From NCBI GenBank assembly GCA_024427125.1, contig JAKSVN010000014.1, positions 1 through 22,708 of the forward strand: DNA of 22,708 nt. The letters run 5' to 3'. The translations under genes and the position numbers were made by a program. Under the pieces are notes generated by a model. The model saw only the letters and a program-made list of their open reading frames with translations, had not been told where the DNA came from and ran no database searches. This stretch comes from Mycoplasmoidaceae bacterium (lineage in GTDB: Bacteria; Bacillota_I; Bacilli_A; Mycoplasmatales; Mycoplasmoidaceae). Shown here piece by piece: positions 6,959-14,717 of the stretch (its first letter is position 1; each line of letters starts with the position of its first letter).

Positions 6959-8032
6959 ATGAAGAAATTAGCATTAATTCCAACATTATTAATTGCCACT
7001 ACTCCATTAGTGAGTTTGTTTAGTTGCAATGATAAACAATCACCATATAAAGTGACAACAAAAGAAATGGAAAATGCCATTGCCTTAGTAGGTGTTGAAC
7101 GCATTCAAACACATTTTGTGGAGGATGCTTATGATAATAATAAATCAATGTTTTACAAAGATATAGAATTCTCGCCTAACATTTCTCATTCTGTTCAAGT
7201 TTGAGAACAAACTGGGATTTATTTAGAAACATGTGTATTAAAAAGTGGAGACATTTATTGATCATATTCTCGTTCATCTCAGACACAAGAAAATTGAGAT
7301 AGTAGTGAAGCAACTGAAGCAAATTTTGAAACTGTTTATAAATTGGGCGTTAGTCTCACAGAAAATTATCGTGGGCCTGTAGATGCTGGGCAAACATATT
7401 CTTTTGATAATGATAAGAAATGCTATACAGCGACATATGTAAAAGAAGGCAAAACTATAACTATTTCTTTTTATTTCCTAAATAAAAAATTAATAAAATA
7501 TGATCGGGTTATAACATCAGATGTAACTGGTGTTCAACACGAAATTGCTGATTTTACTTATCATAACACTACTCCGCAATTACCTATTCCGGAATATGAT
7601 CAAGAAGTTAAGTTAACTTATATTCCTGAAACTTTAGATGATTGGGAATGCTTAGTAGGACCATCTGGCAAAATCCCAGCTTTAACCTATAAGGTTGTAG
7701 CTGACTTTAGCCAATGGCAAGGAGCAAAAGAAGATATCTTCATATTTTATATCACTCAGAATTCAGGCTGAGTTCCATATGCTAGAACAACTTTTACAAT
7801 AAAAGCTATTATGGATAATAATGGCATTGGCTTTAGCAAAGCTGATTCATATGAAGAAATGTCAAACAAGCTGCGTTCATATGTTCCAGGCAATTATACT
7901 GATTGTTTCATTAATTACGATATAACACAAAACCCTATTGTTAATTTCTATGTTACAGTCAATGCTCCAATTGACGAGAATTATCGCTTTACTGTATATG
8001 ATGAAGACTATAAACCTGATTATAAAAACTAG
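6959..8032 (+). CDS. Lipoprotein sharing the C-terminal module of the 1213 gene
   Basis: This 357-aa predicted lipoprotein is contiguous only when TGA is Trp. The signal peptide (MKKLALIP, lipobox LFSC, Cys23) is followed almost at once by YKVTTKEMENAIALVGVER. From there it parallels the C-terminal half of the lipoprotein at 1213 (KVTEQEMVDAITFVNVSY), including the later block around KKCYTATYVKEG and YFLNKKLIKY. So this gene is essentially that module without the three 107-residue repeats. The remaining C-terminal part is rich in beta-type segments. It has no ribosome binding site; TATAAT at 6947-6952 suggests a leaderless mRNA. The stop codon lies inside a terminator stem. Function unknown. 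Confidence 0.87.
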
Positions 8033-8051
8033 GTATAAAACCTAGTTTTTT
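8024..8051. terminator. Bidirectional terminator with CTAGG stem
   Basis: AAAAACTAGG and CCTAGTTTTT flank a 7-base loop and run into T. It overlaps the TAG stop of the gene at 6959 and lies immediately beyond the convergent gene ending at 8054. The same stem core is used at 8583-8608 and 9598-9622. Confidence 0.88.
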
Positions 8052-8053
8052 AT

Positions 8054-8434
8054 TTACTCAGTTTTAAGATTGTTAAGCTTAATCACATTATCTAACTTAT
8101 TTTCTAACTTTTCAAATCTTAAATTAATGTTTTTAGCAAATTCTTCCATATAGTCAGTAAACCATTTAGGAGTTTTAGAATCATCTAATTTATTTTCGAT
8201 GTTTTCAAGTCTAACTTCAATCTTTTCAAAGCGAGAATCTGTTTCCTTTTTGTATGATTGAAATCATTTAGGGATTTTAGGTTCCTTTATTCCGCCCTCA
8301 CGATCAACACAGACAATCACTTTAGGATTGACTAGTTGATCTTTGCTTTGCTTAAATTGTTCTAAACTCATAATTAAAACATCGTGTTGTTCGATGATTT
8401 GATTATATGAATACTGTTTAATAAAATTTTCCAT
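8054..8434 (-). CDS. Small PxWF/coiled-coil protein, member 3, with doubled tail motif
   Basis: This 126-aa protein has one TGA codon, exactly at the Trp of the first PKWF motif (residue 57), which confirms both the genetic code and the motif. It has no signal peptide. Motifs in order: an N-terminal helical part (1-50), PKWFQSY (55-61) with a heptad helix RFEKIEVRLENIENKL, PKWFTDY (89-95) with a second helix RFEKLENKLDNVI, and the end LNNLKTE. The tail motif found once in the genes at 3940 and 5442 is thus doubled, but the MAKP start is missing. No clear ribosome binding site precedes the ATG. The reading frame is open further upstream to a TTG at 8451-8449 behind an AAGGA at about 8468-8464, so a start some codons earlier is possible. 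Function unknown. Confidence 0.78.
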
Positions 8435-8441
8435 AACTCAT

Positions 8442-8465
8442 AAACCATACAATAGTATGGTTTTT
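8442..8465. promoter_or_regulatory. Hairpin at the 5' end of the gene at 8054
   Basis: AAACCATAC and GTATGGTTT flank a 4-base loop. On the plus strand it looks like a terminator (followed by T), but no plus-strand gene ends here. On the minus strand it sits between a possible AAGGA and the annotated ATG, where it could affect initiation. The stretch from 8466 to 8582 holds no gene that I can see. Confidence 0.45.
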
Positions 8466-8582
8466 CCTTATCTATATCTTTTCTAATTAAAAATAAAAGT
8501 GAGAAAAAAGATTTGGTTTATATGTTAAAACGATTGATAGATAGTAGCGAAATGATTAGGATAAAAATTAAAATTTTTGTAT

Positions 8583-8608
8583 AAAAAAACTAGGTAATAC
8601 CTAGTTTT
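8583..8608 (-). terminator. Terminator with CTAGG stem, overlapping a stop codon
   Basis: AAAACTAGGT (8586-8595) and ACCTAGTTTT (8599-8608) flank a 3-base loop; on the minus strand a seven-T run follows. The TAG stop of the lipoprotein gene at 8601 is within the stem. Confidence 0.85.
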
Positions 8609-9008
8609 GATAGCTAATATTTTCAATTGGTTTTTCAGCTTTGCAATCAGCTCAGTCTGTTTTTAAATGAAATCTTCATGAATATTGAATTTTTCTGCCA
8701 TGTATCGTAATATAAAAGTTAAAAGAAGGGTCATCTTGACCACTCACCCTTAAAGCAGTTTCTGTAATCTCTAGATTAATTCAATTTGAACCTGTTGATG
8801 TGCATTGTATGTCAGAACCATCAGCATTAAATATTCATGCCGTTGTATCTAATTTATTAGTAGTTACTGAAAATTTATTTATATCTTTATCTGGATCTTC
8901 TCACACAATTTCGCTCTTTTTACCATTTTCCTTAGTACAAGAAGTCATAGCAATAACAGGAGCTATTGCTGTTAAACCTAAAGTAGGTATTAATAATAGT
9001 TTTTTCAT
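8601..9008 (-). CDS. Small lipoprotein
   Basis: This 135-aa predicted lipoprotein has the signal peptide MKKLLLIPTLGLTAIAP with lipobox MTSC (Cys24). It uses TGA for Trp at five or so positions, so no long frame is seen under the standard code. The mature part has an Asn/Lys/Asp-rich start (CTKENGKKSE), then NKLDTTAWIFNADGS and a C-terminal segment with FYITIHGRKIQYSWRFH. The signal peptide resembles those of the genes at 189 and 1213 more than the MKKLH group. The ribosome binding site AGAGGT lies 7 bases before the ATG. Function unknown. Confidence 0.83.
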
Positions 9009-9052
9009 TTTTTTACCTCTGTATATATTATATTTTGGATCGATACGTTTAT

Positions 9053-9222
9053 ATGAAAAAACTTTAGCAAGCTAAGGTCAAAATAGTCAAGACAATGAAT
9101 GCAATTATAGCAAAAGTAATTTAGATGCAATTTTTGTAGATCATGATAATAAGTGGCAAGGTTTACTTATGAGCTATAACCTTTTAGGCCATCCAATGTA
9201 TTATTTACAAAATTTTGATTAA
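9053..9222 (+). pseudogene. Lipoprotein gene remnant
   Basis: An ATG-AAA-AAA-CTT (Met-Lys-Lys-Leu, the usual lipoprotein start here) at 9053 is followed at once by TAG. In a different frame, 9076-9222 encodes a C-terminal-looking segment (NECNYSKSNLDAIFVDHD, then KWQGLLMSYNLLGHPMYYL) that ends at TAA just before a strong terminator. The likeliest reading is a lipoprotein gene that lost most of its body by deletion. No full-length relative can be named from the sequence. Confidence 0.35.
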
Positions 9223-9223
9223 A

Positions 9224-9246
9224 AAAAAGAGGCGTTGCCTCTTTTT
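9224..9246. terminator. Bidirectional terminator
   Basis: AAAAAGAGGC and GCCTCTTTTT flank a 3-base loop between the lipoprotein remnant (plus) and the DUF2188 gene (minus). Confidence 0.88.
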
Positions 9247-9247
9247 C

Positions 9248-9547
9248 TTATCTTCTTTTGTGTTTTTTAGTAGGACGTCTTTTAGCTTTTTTGTGCTTCT
9301 TAGGTCCTGGTTTTCCACGTCTTACAACCTTGTGTGAGTTTTTAGTTTCAATTTGTCCAGTTGCTTTGTGGATAACTAATTCTGTTTTGTGTTTTCTAGA
9401 AATAGCTCTTGCTTTTTTAATTGCAGTAGATTTTTTTCTAGTGTGGTAAGTACGGTGTCCAGCGTTATTTATTTTAACGTCTCATCCACCATCTTTATTG
9501 GGAACAACGTGGTGTTCATGTCTATTTTGTTTTTTCTTTTTTGCCAT
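9248..9547 (-). CDS. DUF2188 protein with basic C-terminal tail
   Basis: This 99-aa protein has in residues 11-70 the pattern of DUF2188: HHVVPNKDGGWDVK (Trp from TGA), a Gly/His turn, then KKSTAIKKARAISRKHKTELVIHKATGQI, that is a strand-strand-helix-strand unit. The last 25 or so residues (RRGKPGPKKHKKAKRRPTKK) are nearly all Lys, Arg, Pro and His. DUF2188 has no assigned biochemical role. The charge of the tail and of the MAKKKKQ start suggests binding to nucleic acid, which is inference. The start is set by AGGAG 5 bases upstream, and that site lies in the arm of a hairpin (9550-9578). It has its own terminator (9224-9246) and is preceded by the terminator of another gene, so it is monocistronic. 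Confidence 0.85.
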
Positions 9548-9549
9548 AT

Positions 9550-9578
9550 TATCTCCTATTAGTTTATTATAGGAGATA
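9550..9578 (-). promoter_or_regulatory. Hairpin sequestering the ribosome binding site of the DUF2188 gene
   Basis: TATCTCCTAT (9550-9559) and ATAGGAGATA (9569-9578) are perfect 10-base complements with a 9-base loop. On the minus-strand mRNA the promoter-side arm reads TATCTCCTAT, an anti-Shine-Dalgarno, and the start-side arm contains AGGAG just before the ATG. In the folded form the ribosome binding site is paired. Confidence 0.6.
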
Positions 9579-9597
9579 GAAAGCAAAAATGTAAAAG

Positions 9598-9622
9598 AAA
9601 AACTAGGCAAAGCCTAGTTTTT
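9598..9622 (-). terminator. Terminator with CTAGG stem
   Basis: AAAAACTAGGC and GCCTAGTTTTT flank a 3-base loop, just after the stop of the lipoprotein gene at 9625 (minus). Flanking A and T runs would let it act in both directions. Confidence 0.88.
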
Positions 9623-9624
9623 AC

Positions 9625-10518
9625 TTAGTCCATGTGTTCTTGACCAATCATTACTTGGAAATAGTTTGGATGATCATCTGTGAATGTATATTTGAAGAAA
9701 ATAGGTTTTTTATCTCCTCAGCCATTTGCTGGTGGTGTAATTTTGAAGGCATGTAATGATGTATCTTCTTCAAATTCTAATGGTACTGTTTCTTCACCGT
9801 ATCAAATATAACTACAGTTAGATTTTCTTAGACCTTTAGCTGTGAAGTATCAATCTCCATACATAGGTGCTGTTCAGTCACCCACAATTGCATAGATAGG
9901 TTCGTTATTTCTTAAAGTTGTGAATTTACTTAAATCGAAAGCAAATTTAACAGTTTCACCTTTTTTAGGATGGAAGAATTTGCTTTTTTCATCTATTCCT
10001 GCTTCACCTTGTGAGTGGACTACATCATAAAAGTACACATCTCTTCCATATGTATATTTTAAATATTGTTCAGCAAAGATATCGATTGTAACTGCTTCAT
10101 CATAAACAGATTGTTCTAAGTCAATTAAGACTTGAATTGGTGTAGCGTCTGTAATTAATTTACCTGGAATGGTAACAATTGCTCCTGTGCTTGAATAATC
10201 ATGAATTTCAAAACCATCAGGTTCGATGTTTGATTTTTCTCCAATTACTTTTTCTCCAATTACAACAACAGCTACATTGATGTAATAAGAGCCAGTGTCA
10301 GTGTTTTCTCATGTTAATTTTAAGTCTAGTGATTTACCAATTTTTGGTTGCCCTTCAGAGCTTATTTGAATGTTGTATGTAGTGTCGCTCAAGTTTAGAA
10401 CACTTACTTCAGGTGCCTTTTCTTCTCTAGGTTTAAAATTACATGCTACAAGAGGTGTTACTGCACCAACTAAAGCAGTACAACCTAATACAGGCATTAA
10501 TAGTTTAGTTTTCTTCAT
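9625..10518 (-). CDS. Lipoprotein, MKKTKLLMP signal-peptide group
   Basis: This 297-aa predicted lipoprotein has a signal peptide with lipobox LVAC (Cys26) starting MKKTKLLMPVLG, close to that of the pseudogene at 11075 (MKKTKLFMPLLG). Several TGA-coded Trp residues occur in the C-terminal half, for example in GDWTAPMYGDWYF. The mature part is acidic with beta-type alternation; two possible repeats begin around VSVLNLSDTTYNIQ and VIGEKSNIEP, but I do not rely on them. The ribosome binding site AAGGAG is 7 bases before the ATG, and the promoter region is shared divergently with luxS (84 bases between starts). A terminator follows. Function unknown. Confidence 0.85.
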
Positions 10519-10590
10519 ATGTCTCTCCTTATGTTTACATTATATATAAATATATAAAACAATCATATTTCTTACATAGATGAAAAATAA

Positions 10591-10596
10591 TATAAT
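10591..10596 (+). promoter_or_regulatory. -10 box of luxS
   Basis: TATAAT lies 6 bases before the luxS ATG, with no ribosome binding site between, so the luxS mRNA is probably leaderless. No convincing -35 is seen. Confidence 0.55.
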
Positions 10597-10602
10597 AATT
10601 TT

Positions 10603-11058
10603 ATGTTAATCAGATCATTTAGAATTAATCACACAAAGCTAAAACCGGGCATCTTTGTTCATAGCGTGCAACAATTTGGTAAAACATTTATTACCACATT
10701 TGACTTAAGATTTAAAATGCCTAATCGTGGTATCTATTTATCTAATAGTGCTTTGCACTCATTAGAACATTTGATTGCTACATTCTATTCAACAAGTTAT
10801 CCAGGAGATAAAATCTATTTTGGACCTATGGGTTGTCAAACAGGATTTTATCTTGTCGTCTATGGAAGAAAGAATTTAACTTGATTAGAAGCAACATTGC
10901 CTAAACTTAACCAATATATTAATAATCAAGTAGAAGTACCAGGCAAGAATATTACTTCATGTGGTAACTTTAGATCATTAAGTATCTCTACTGCTAAAGC
11001 TACATGAAATGCATGATATCAAGCAAGAGGTACATGACAAAAACAATATAAGAAATAA
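10603..11058 (+). CDS. luxS: S-ribosylhomocysteine lyase LuxS
   Basis: LuxS splits S-ribosylhomocysteine into homocysteine and the AI-2 precursor 4,5-dihydroxy-2,3-pentanedione. It acts in the activated methyl cycle in the cytoplasm. All hallmarks are present in this 151-aa protein: the metal site HSLEH (His52, His56) with catalytic Glu55, the catalytic Cys78 in GPMGCQTGFYLVV, and a third metal ligand Cys120 in TSCGN. The N-terminal INH and FVH substrate-site histidines are also there. Length is close to the usual 150-160 aa. TGA encodes Trp at several places near the C-terminus. The start follows TATAAT by 6 bases. No mtnN or methionine-cycle gene is nearby; the next gene, 16 bases on, is a broken lipoprotein gene. 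Identification is secure; signalling as opposed to pure metabolism cannot be judged here. Confidence 0.95.
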
Positions 11059-11074
11059 AAAAAAAGAATTAACT

Positions 11075-12377
11075 ATGAAAAAAACAAAATTATTTATGCC
11101 GCTATTAGGATTAGCAATAAGCACATATGCTGTTGCTTCAATGGTAGTGTTATCAAATTGCAGTAAAAAGGCAACAACTAATGAAGTTCTAAATATATGA
11201 AAGGATCCAAATGGGCTTATAGTTTTTAGGTGGATTTAAACCTGGTGTGTCTGATGAAACAATAAAAAAAGTGTTTGGAGATACATTGACAATACCTAAA
11301 AATGTTAATTACATTATTCCTTATGCTTTTGTAGATAAAAAGACAATGAAGTCTACAATTCCCAGTTTTATTAAACACTTTAAATTCGAAGAAGGCTATG
11401 AATGCAAAGAAATTCCAGAATACGCATTCTATGGAGCACCTTTTGAATCTATAGAAATTGAATGCGAACGTATTGATGGATTTAATGAAGATGGACGTGG
11501 GCAATGAAGAAGACCAGAAGGTGGCTGGGGTTTGCAAGCAATAGGTGATCATGCCTTCTTTCAAACATATGATTTAACATATGTTAAATTATGCGCTAGC
11601 ATTACAAATTGTGCTAATGTGGTATTTGGATATGAAGACTATGAACAAAATGTGTTGTCATACATTAACACAATTGATATATCAGATTGGAGAATAAATG
11701 ACGGTGATAACTCCGACTAACTTTTGTCTACATTTAAAACAATGTTTAGTACTGATTTTTCTACACCTGTGCCAGTGAAACCTGGGCAAGAACCAATAAG
11801 AGGTAAAATCATTTTAAGATCATACAATGGAACTGATAGTTTTAGAAAAATCAATGATTCTAGTCAATATAGGGACCAATTTAATATATATCGTGGAGTA
11901 TTTGGCGTACCTGCCGAAACAACTGAGGTAAACTTGAGATTTGGTGACTATTGAGATATTACTCCAAGATATAACAAAATGAATCACTTCGGTGATTATG
12001 AATTTGGAAGGGAAACAATAAAAGTCATAAGTCACCAATATAAAGTAAGTTTTTATCATAAATTTTTCCCTGGTTTTTTACCTGCAAAAATGGAGATAGA
12101 TTTAAGCAAGTGAGAAGGGCAATTGCCGTCTAAGTGACAAATAATTTTTAATGTTGATTCGCACGCTGAGGTGTTCACTCGTGATAGTGAAATAGAAGTT
12201 TATCTTAACGATGTAAAACTGGGTGGCGATAAAATCACTATAAATTCAAGGACAAACGGTTTGCACACAGTAGATGAAATTGAATTAAAAAAGACGGATA
12301 AAATTTATGTTTCTTTTTTTCTGGGAGTTGACTTGGAAAACATAAATTTTCTATTTTCCGAAACGATATATGAATAA
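11075..12377 (+). pseudogene. Disrupted BspA-like leucine-rich-repeat lipoprotein gene
   Basis: The sequence encodes a lipoprotein signal peptide (MKKTKLFMPLLG, Cys29 in LSNC), then a BspA-type leucine-rich-repeat region (LTIPKNVNYIIPYAFVDKK, FEEGYECKEIPEYAFYGA). It ends in a domain containing IDLSKWEGQLPSKWQIIF. It aligns along its full length with the intact 440-aa gene at 13383-14705. Two lesions break it. An extra T in the five-T run at 11223-11227 shifts the frame, and the first frame stops at 11237-11239. An in-frame TAA then lies at 11718-11720, after which the same frame continues open to 12377. Lying 16 bases behind luxS, it would be co-transcribed. Decay is the simplest view; a sequencing error could explain the T run but not easily both. 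Confidence 0.82.
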
Positions 12378-12439
12378 AGCCTCATTCTAACTTTAATTAA
12401 ATTTTGTTTTGATATAGCCTTACTAACAACAAAGCAAAT

Positions 12440-12464
12440 AAAAAAGAGCTAGAAGCTCTTTTTT
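12440..12464. terminator. Bidirectional terminator
   Basis: AAAAAAGAGCT and AGCTCTTTTTT flank a 3-base loop between the converging luxS/pseudogene unit (plus) and the PTS operon (minus). It is the first terminator seen at the 3' end of the PTS operon. Confidence 0.9.
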
Positions 12465-13370
12465 CTAATTTCCACTAAAGCCTGAACCTTTTAGGTAATG
12501 ACTAGCAAAGTAGATTCTACTATATTGATATGCAAACTGTTCAGACCAAGCATCAAAGATTGCAAAATTTGGTATTATTAAGATTAAATCATGGTACAAT
12601 TCATATGCTTGTGAGTAGTAGGTCTCAGTGAAAAGATAAGCATAGGCGATATCATGTGCATGATAATCTTTAACTTCAACAACTTCTTCCTCACCTTTGT
12701 TTTTATATTTATATGAACCTGACAATTCAATATCAATAATAGGGCTTTCGTTTGTCCCACTATCAAACTCATTTTGAATTTCTCAAATATATGTATCTTT
12801 AAAGTCTACCATTCCTTTAAAGAAGCCATCATTTTCAATTTGCCCTTCTCTAATATCGACAGGACGAATGATATTAAAGTTAGCAGTGAAATCAAAGTCT
12901 AGGATTTGCATATCAACATCATCCTCAACGTTATGTACAATTAAATTTTCTGTGCCAGTTCCTTTAACATGGTTTGTGATTTCAATTGCTAATGGTAAGC
13001 GTTCATCTTCTGGTTTTGGTGATAAACGTTCAAAGTTGATGTCCATGTCAAAATCAGTATATTTAACATAGTTAGCAATAATGTTTTTATTAACTTCATC
13101 TGTTAATGCACTTGCATAAGTTCATAAAATATCATCTTTTAGAATTTGTGCATTTCTATCAATTTGTTCTTGATAGTATTCACGCATGAAACTATTAGTA
13201 GGGAATGTACATGGTGTAATTGTTTCAGTTTCAGGTGTGTATCCTTTTAATAGACCACTACCAAAGCTTTTGTCAATATTAGCATTACATCCTGTAACAA
13301 CTAATGGAGTAGCTACAGCAGTTAAGCCAGATAGAGCAACAATAGGCATTAATTTATTTTTTAGTTTCAT
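12465..13370 (-). CDS. Lipoprotein, last gene of the PTS operon
   Basis: This 301-aa predicted lipoprotein has a signal peptide MKLKNKLMPIVALSG with lipobox VTGC (Cys28). An ATG two codons upstream (13376) is only 2 bases from AGGAGG; the ATG at 13370 has the right 8-base gap and is chosen. The mature part is acidic, with a region of Ile/Val/Asp alternation (VEDDVDMQILDFDF) and an aromatic-rich C-terminus (YAYLFTETYYSQAYELYHD). TGA codes Trp at two or more sites. The gene starts 12 bases after the stop of the leucine-rich-repeat lipoprotein gene, whose stop TAG overlaps the AGGAGG. It ends at the stem of the terminator at 12440-12464. No family recognised. Confidence 0.84.
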
Positions 13371-13382
13371 TGTCATTTCCTC

Positions 13383-14705
13383 CTATTGCTTTGCAAAATA
13401 TGTGCAAGCATTGTTAATATCACTTGCAATGCTAAATTGAACTATTAGCTTATCAGTTTTTTTCAATGTTTTTGTTCCATTGATAACACCATCAGCAAAG
13501 CTGTAGTCAGTAGATGGGTCCAATAGATGTTCATCATCTTGTTTGTTTAACCATAACTTAAGCTCATTGTTATTAGCAATAGTACCTAAATTTTTGTCAA
13601 AATTCATCACAAATATCTTTCATGATTCTGGTAATTTACCAGATCATTTTGACAAATCAATGTCTAATGTATAGTGGACATTTCATTGGTTTCTTACATA
13701 ATTACCACCATAATATGTTGATAAGCATTTGCCAATTTCTTCAACATTAGCAAAATGTTCAACCATTGCATGCTTAGGTTCAAGAGATCATATACCACAC
13801 GCATCGATTTCTGCACTTGGCGCTGCGGCTTGTCCCAACCAAGCACGTATTTGATTCTTAAATTCAAGAACTTGTGCGCTAGCACCTGTTGTAGCTATTG
13901 GGTCTGCACCATTGACACCGTCTTGGAATCTATAAATTACATGGCAGCTTGAATCATAATGTTCTTCATCATCTTCCATACCTATGCGTAGGCTGTTTCT
14001 GATTTGTTCTGAAAGAATATCCTTTCTAGGCCCTGAAGCATCAGTAGCATAGTTTCAGTCTGACAAATCAAGAGTCTTAAGGTTAGATGCTCATCCTGTT
14101 GATGAAACGCTTTCATCTTCTCAACCAATAATTGGACATGGTCTGTCATGTGTTTGCAATGTTTCAATTGATGCACATAGTTTTAAATATTCAAGTTTTT
14201 CTGTTTTATAAAAAGCATTTTTGTCTATTGCTTTCAACCCTCAACCTGTGTATTGACCTGTTGCTTTATCAAAAGGTCTTGACCAATTAAATGTGTTTAT
14301 ACTAGGATTTTCAGGATCAATGCCTTCTTGTCTTTCATTTTCAATCTTTACAGATTTAAATGGAGCATAGGCAAAAGCCATTTGACCTATTTCTTCACAT
14401 TTATATCCTTCTTCAAAGATAAAGTTTTCAATAAAGTCAGGAATTGTTGTTTCTTGCTTTGGCACATTAACAAAAGCATATGGAGCAATATATGTGACTT
14501 CTTTAGGAATCATCATAGTATTGCCAAATTGTTTTTTAATTTTAGCTTTTGTTGTACCCTTTTTGAAACCTAACAGAATACCATCTTTGTTGATATTCAA
14601 TGTTTGAGGTTTACTATTTTCCATAGTACAACTTGTTATAGCAATAGTAGGAGTGGCAGCTGCCACTAATGTAGCAAGTGGCACTAATAAGTTTCTCTTT
14701 TTCAT
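13383..14705 (-). CDS. BspA-like leucine-rich-repeat lipoprotein
   Basis: This 440-aa predicted lipoprotein begins MKKRNLLVPLATLVAA with lipobox ITSC (Cys26). Residues about 50-150 have the BspA/LRR_5 pattern: MMIPKEVTYIAPYAFVNVP, IENFIFEEGYKCEEIGQMAFAYAPFKSVKI, then KAIDKNAFYKTEKLEYLKL. A C-terminal domain includes IDLSKWSGKLPESWKIFV (both Trp from TGA). The gene at 11075 is a broken paralogue with the same order. BspA-like proteins of other bacteria and protists are surface adhesins; a role in host contact is inferred here. It starts 12 bases after the ptsI stop with AAGGA 7 bases upstream, so it belongs to the fruA-ptsH-ptsI transcription unit. No terminator lies between. Confidence 0.87.
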
Positions 14706-14717
14706 ATTTCGTCCTTT

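Noticed and set aside
8800..9075. 91-codon plus-strand frame
   Set aside because: It is antisense to the lipoprotein gene at 8601-9008, which has a signal peptide, ribosome binding site and terminator.
189..13370. Many truncated lipoprotein genes under the standard genetic code
   Set aside because: The stops are almost all TGA, frames continue cleanly past them, and TGA falls at conserved Trp in ManA, LuxS and YgjP; reading code 4 restores full genes.
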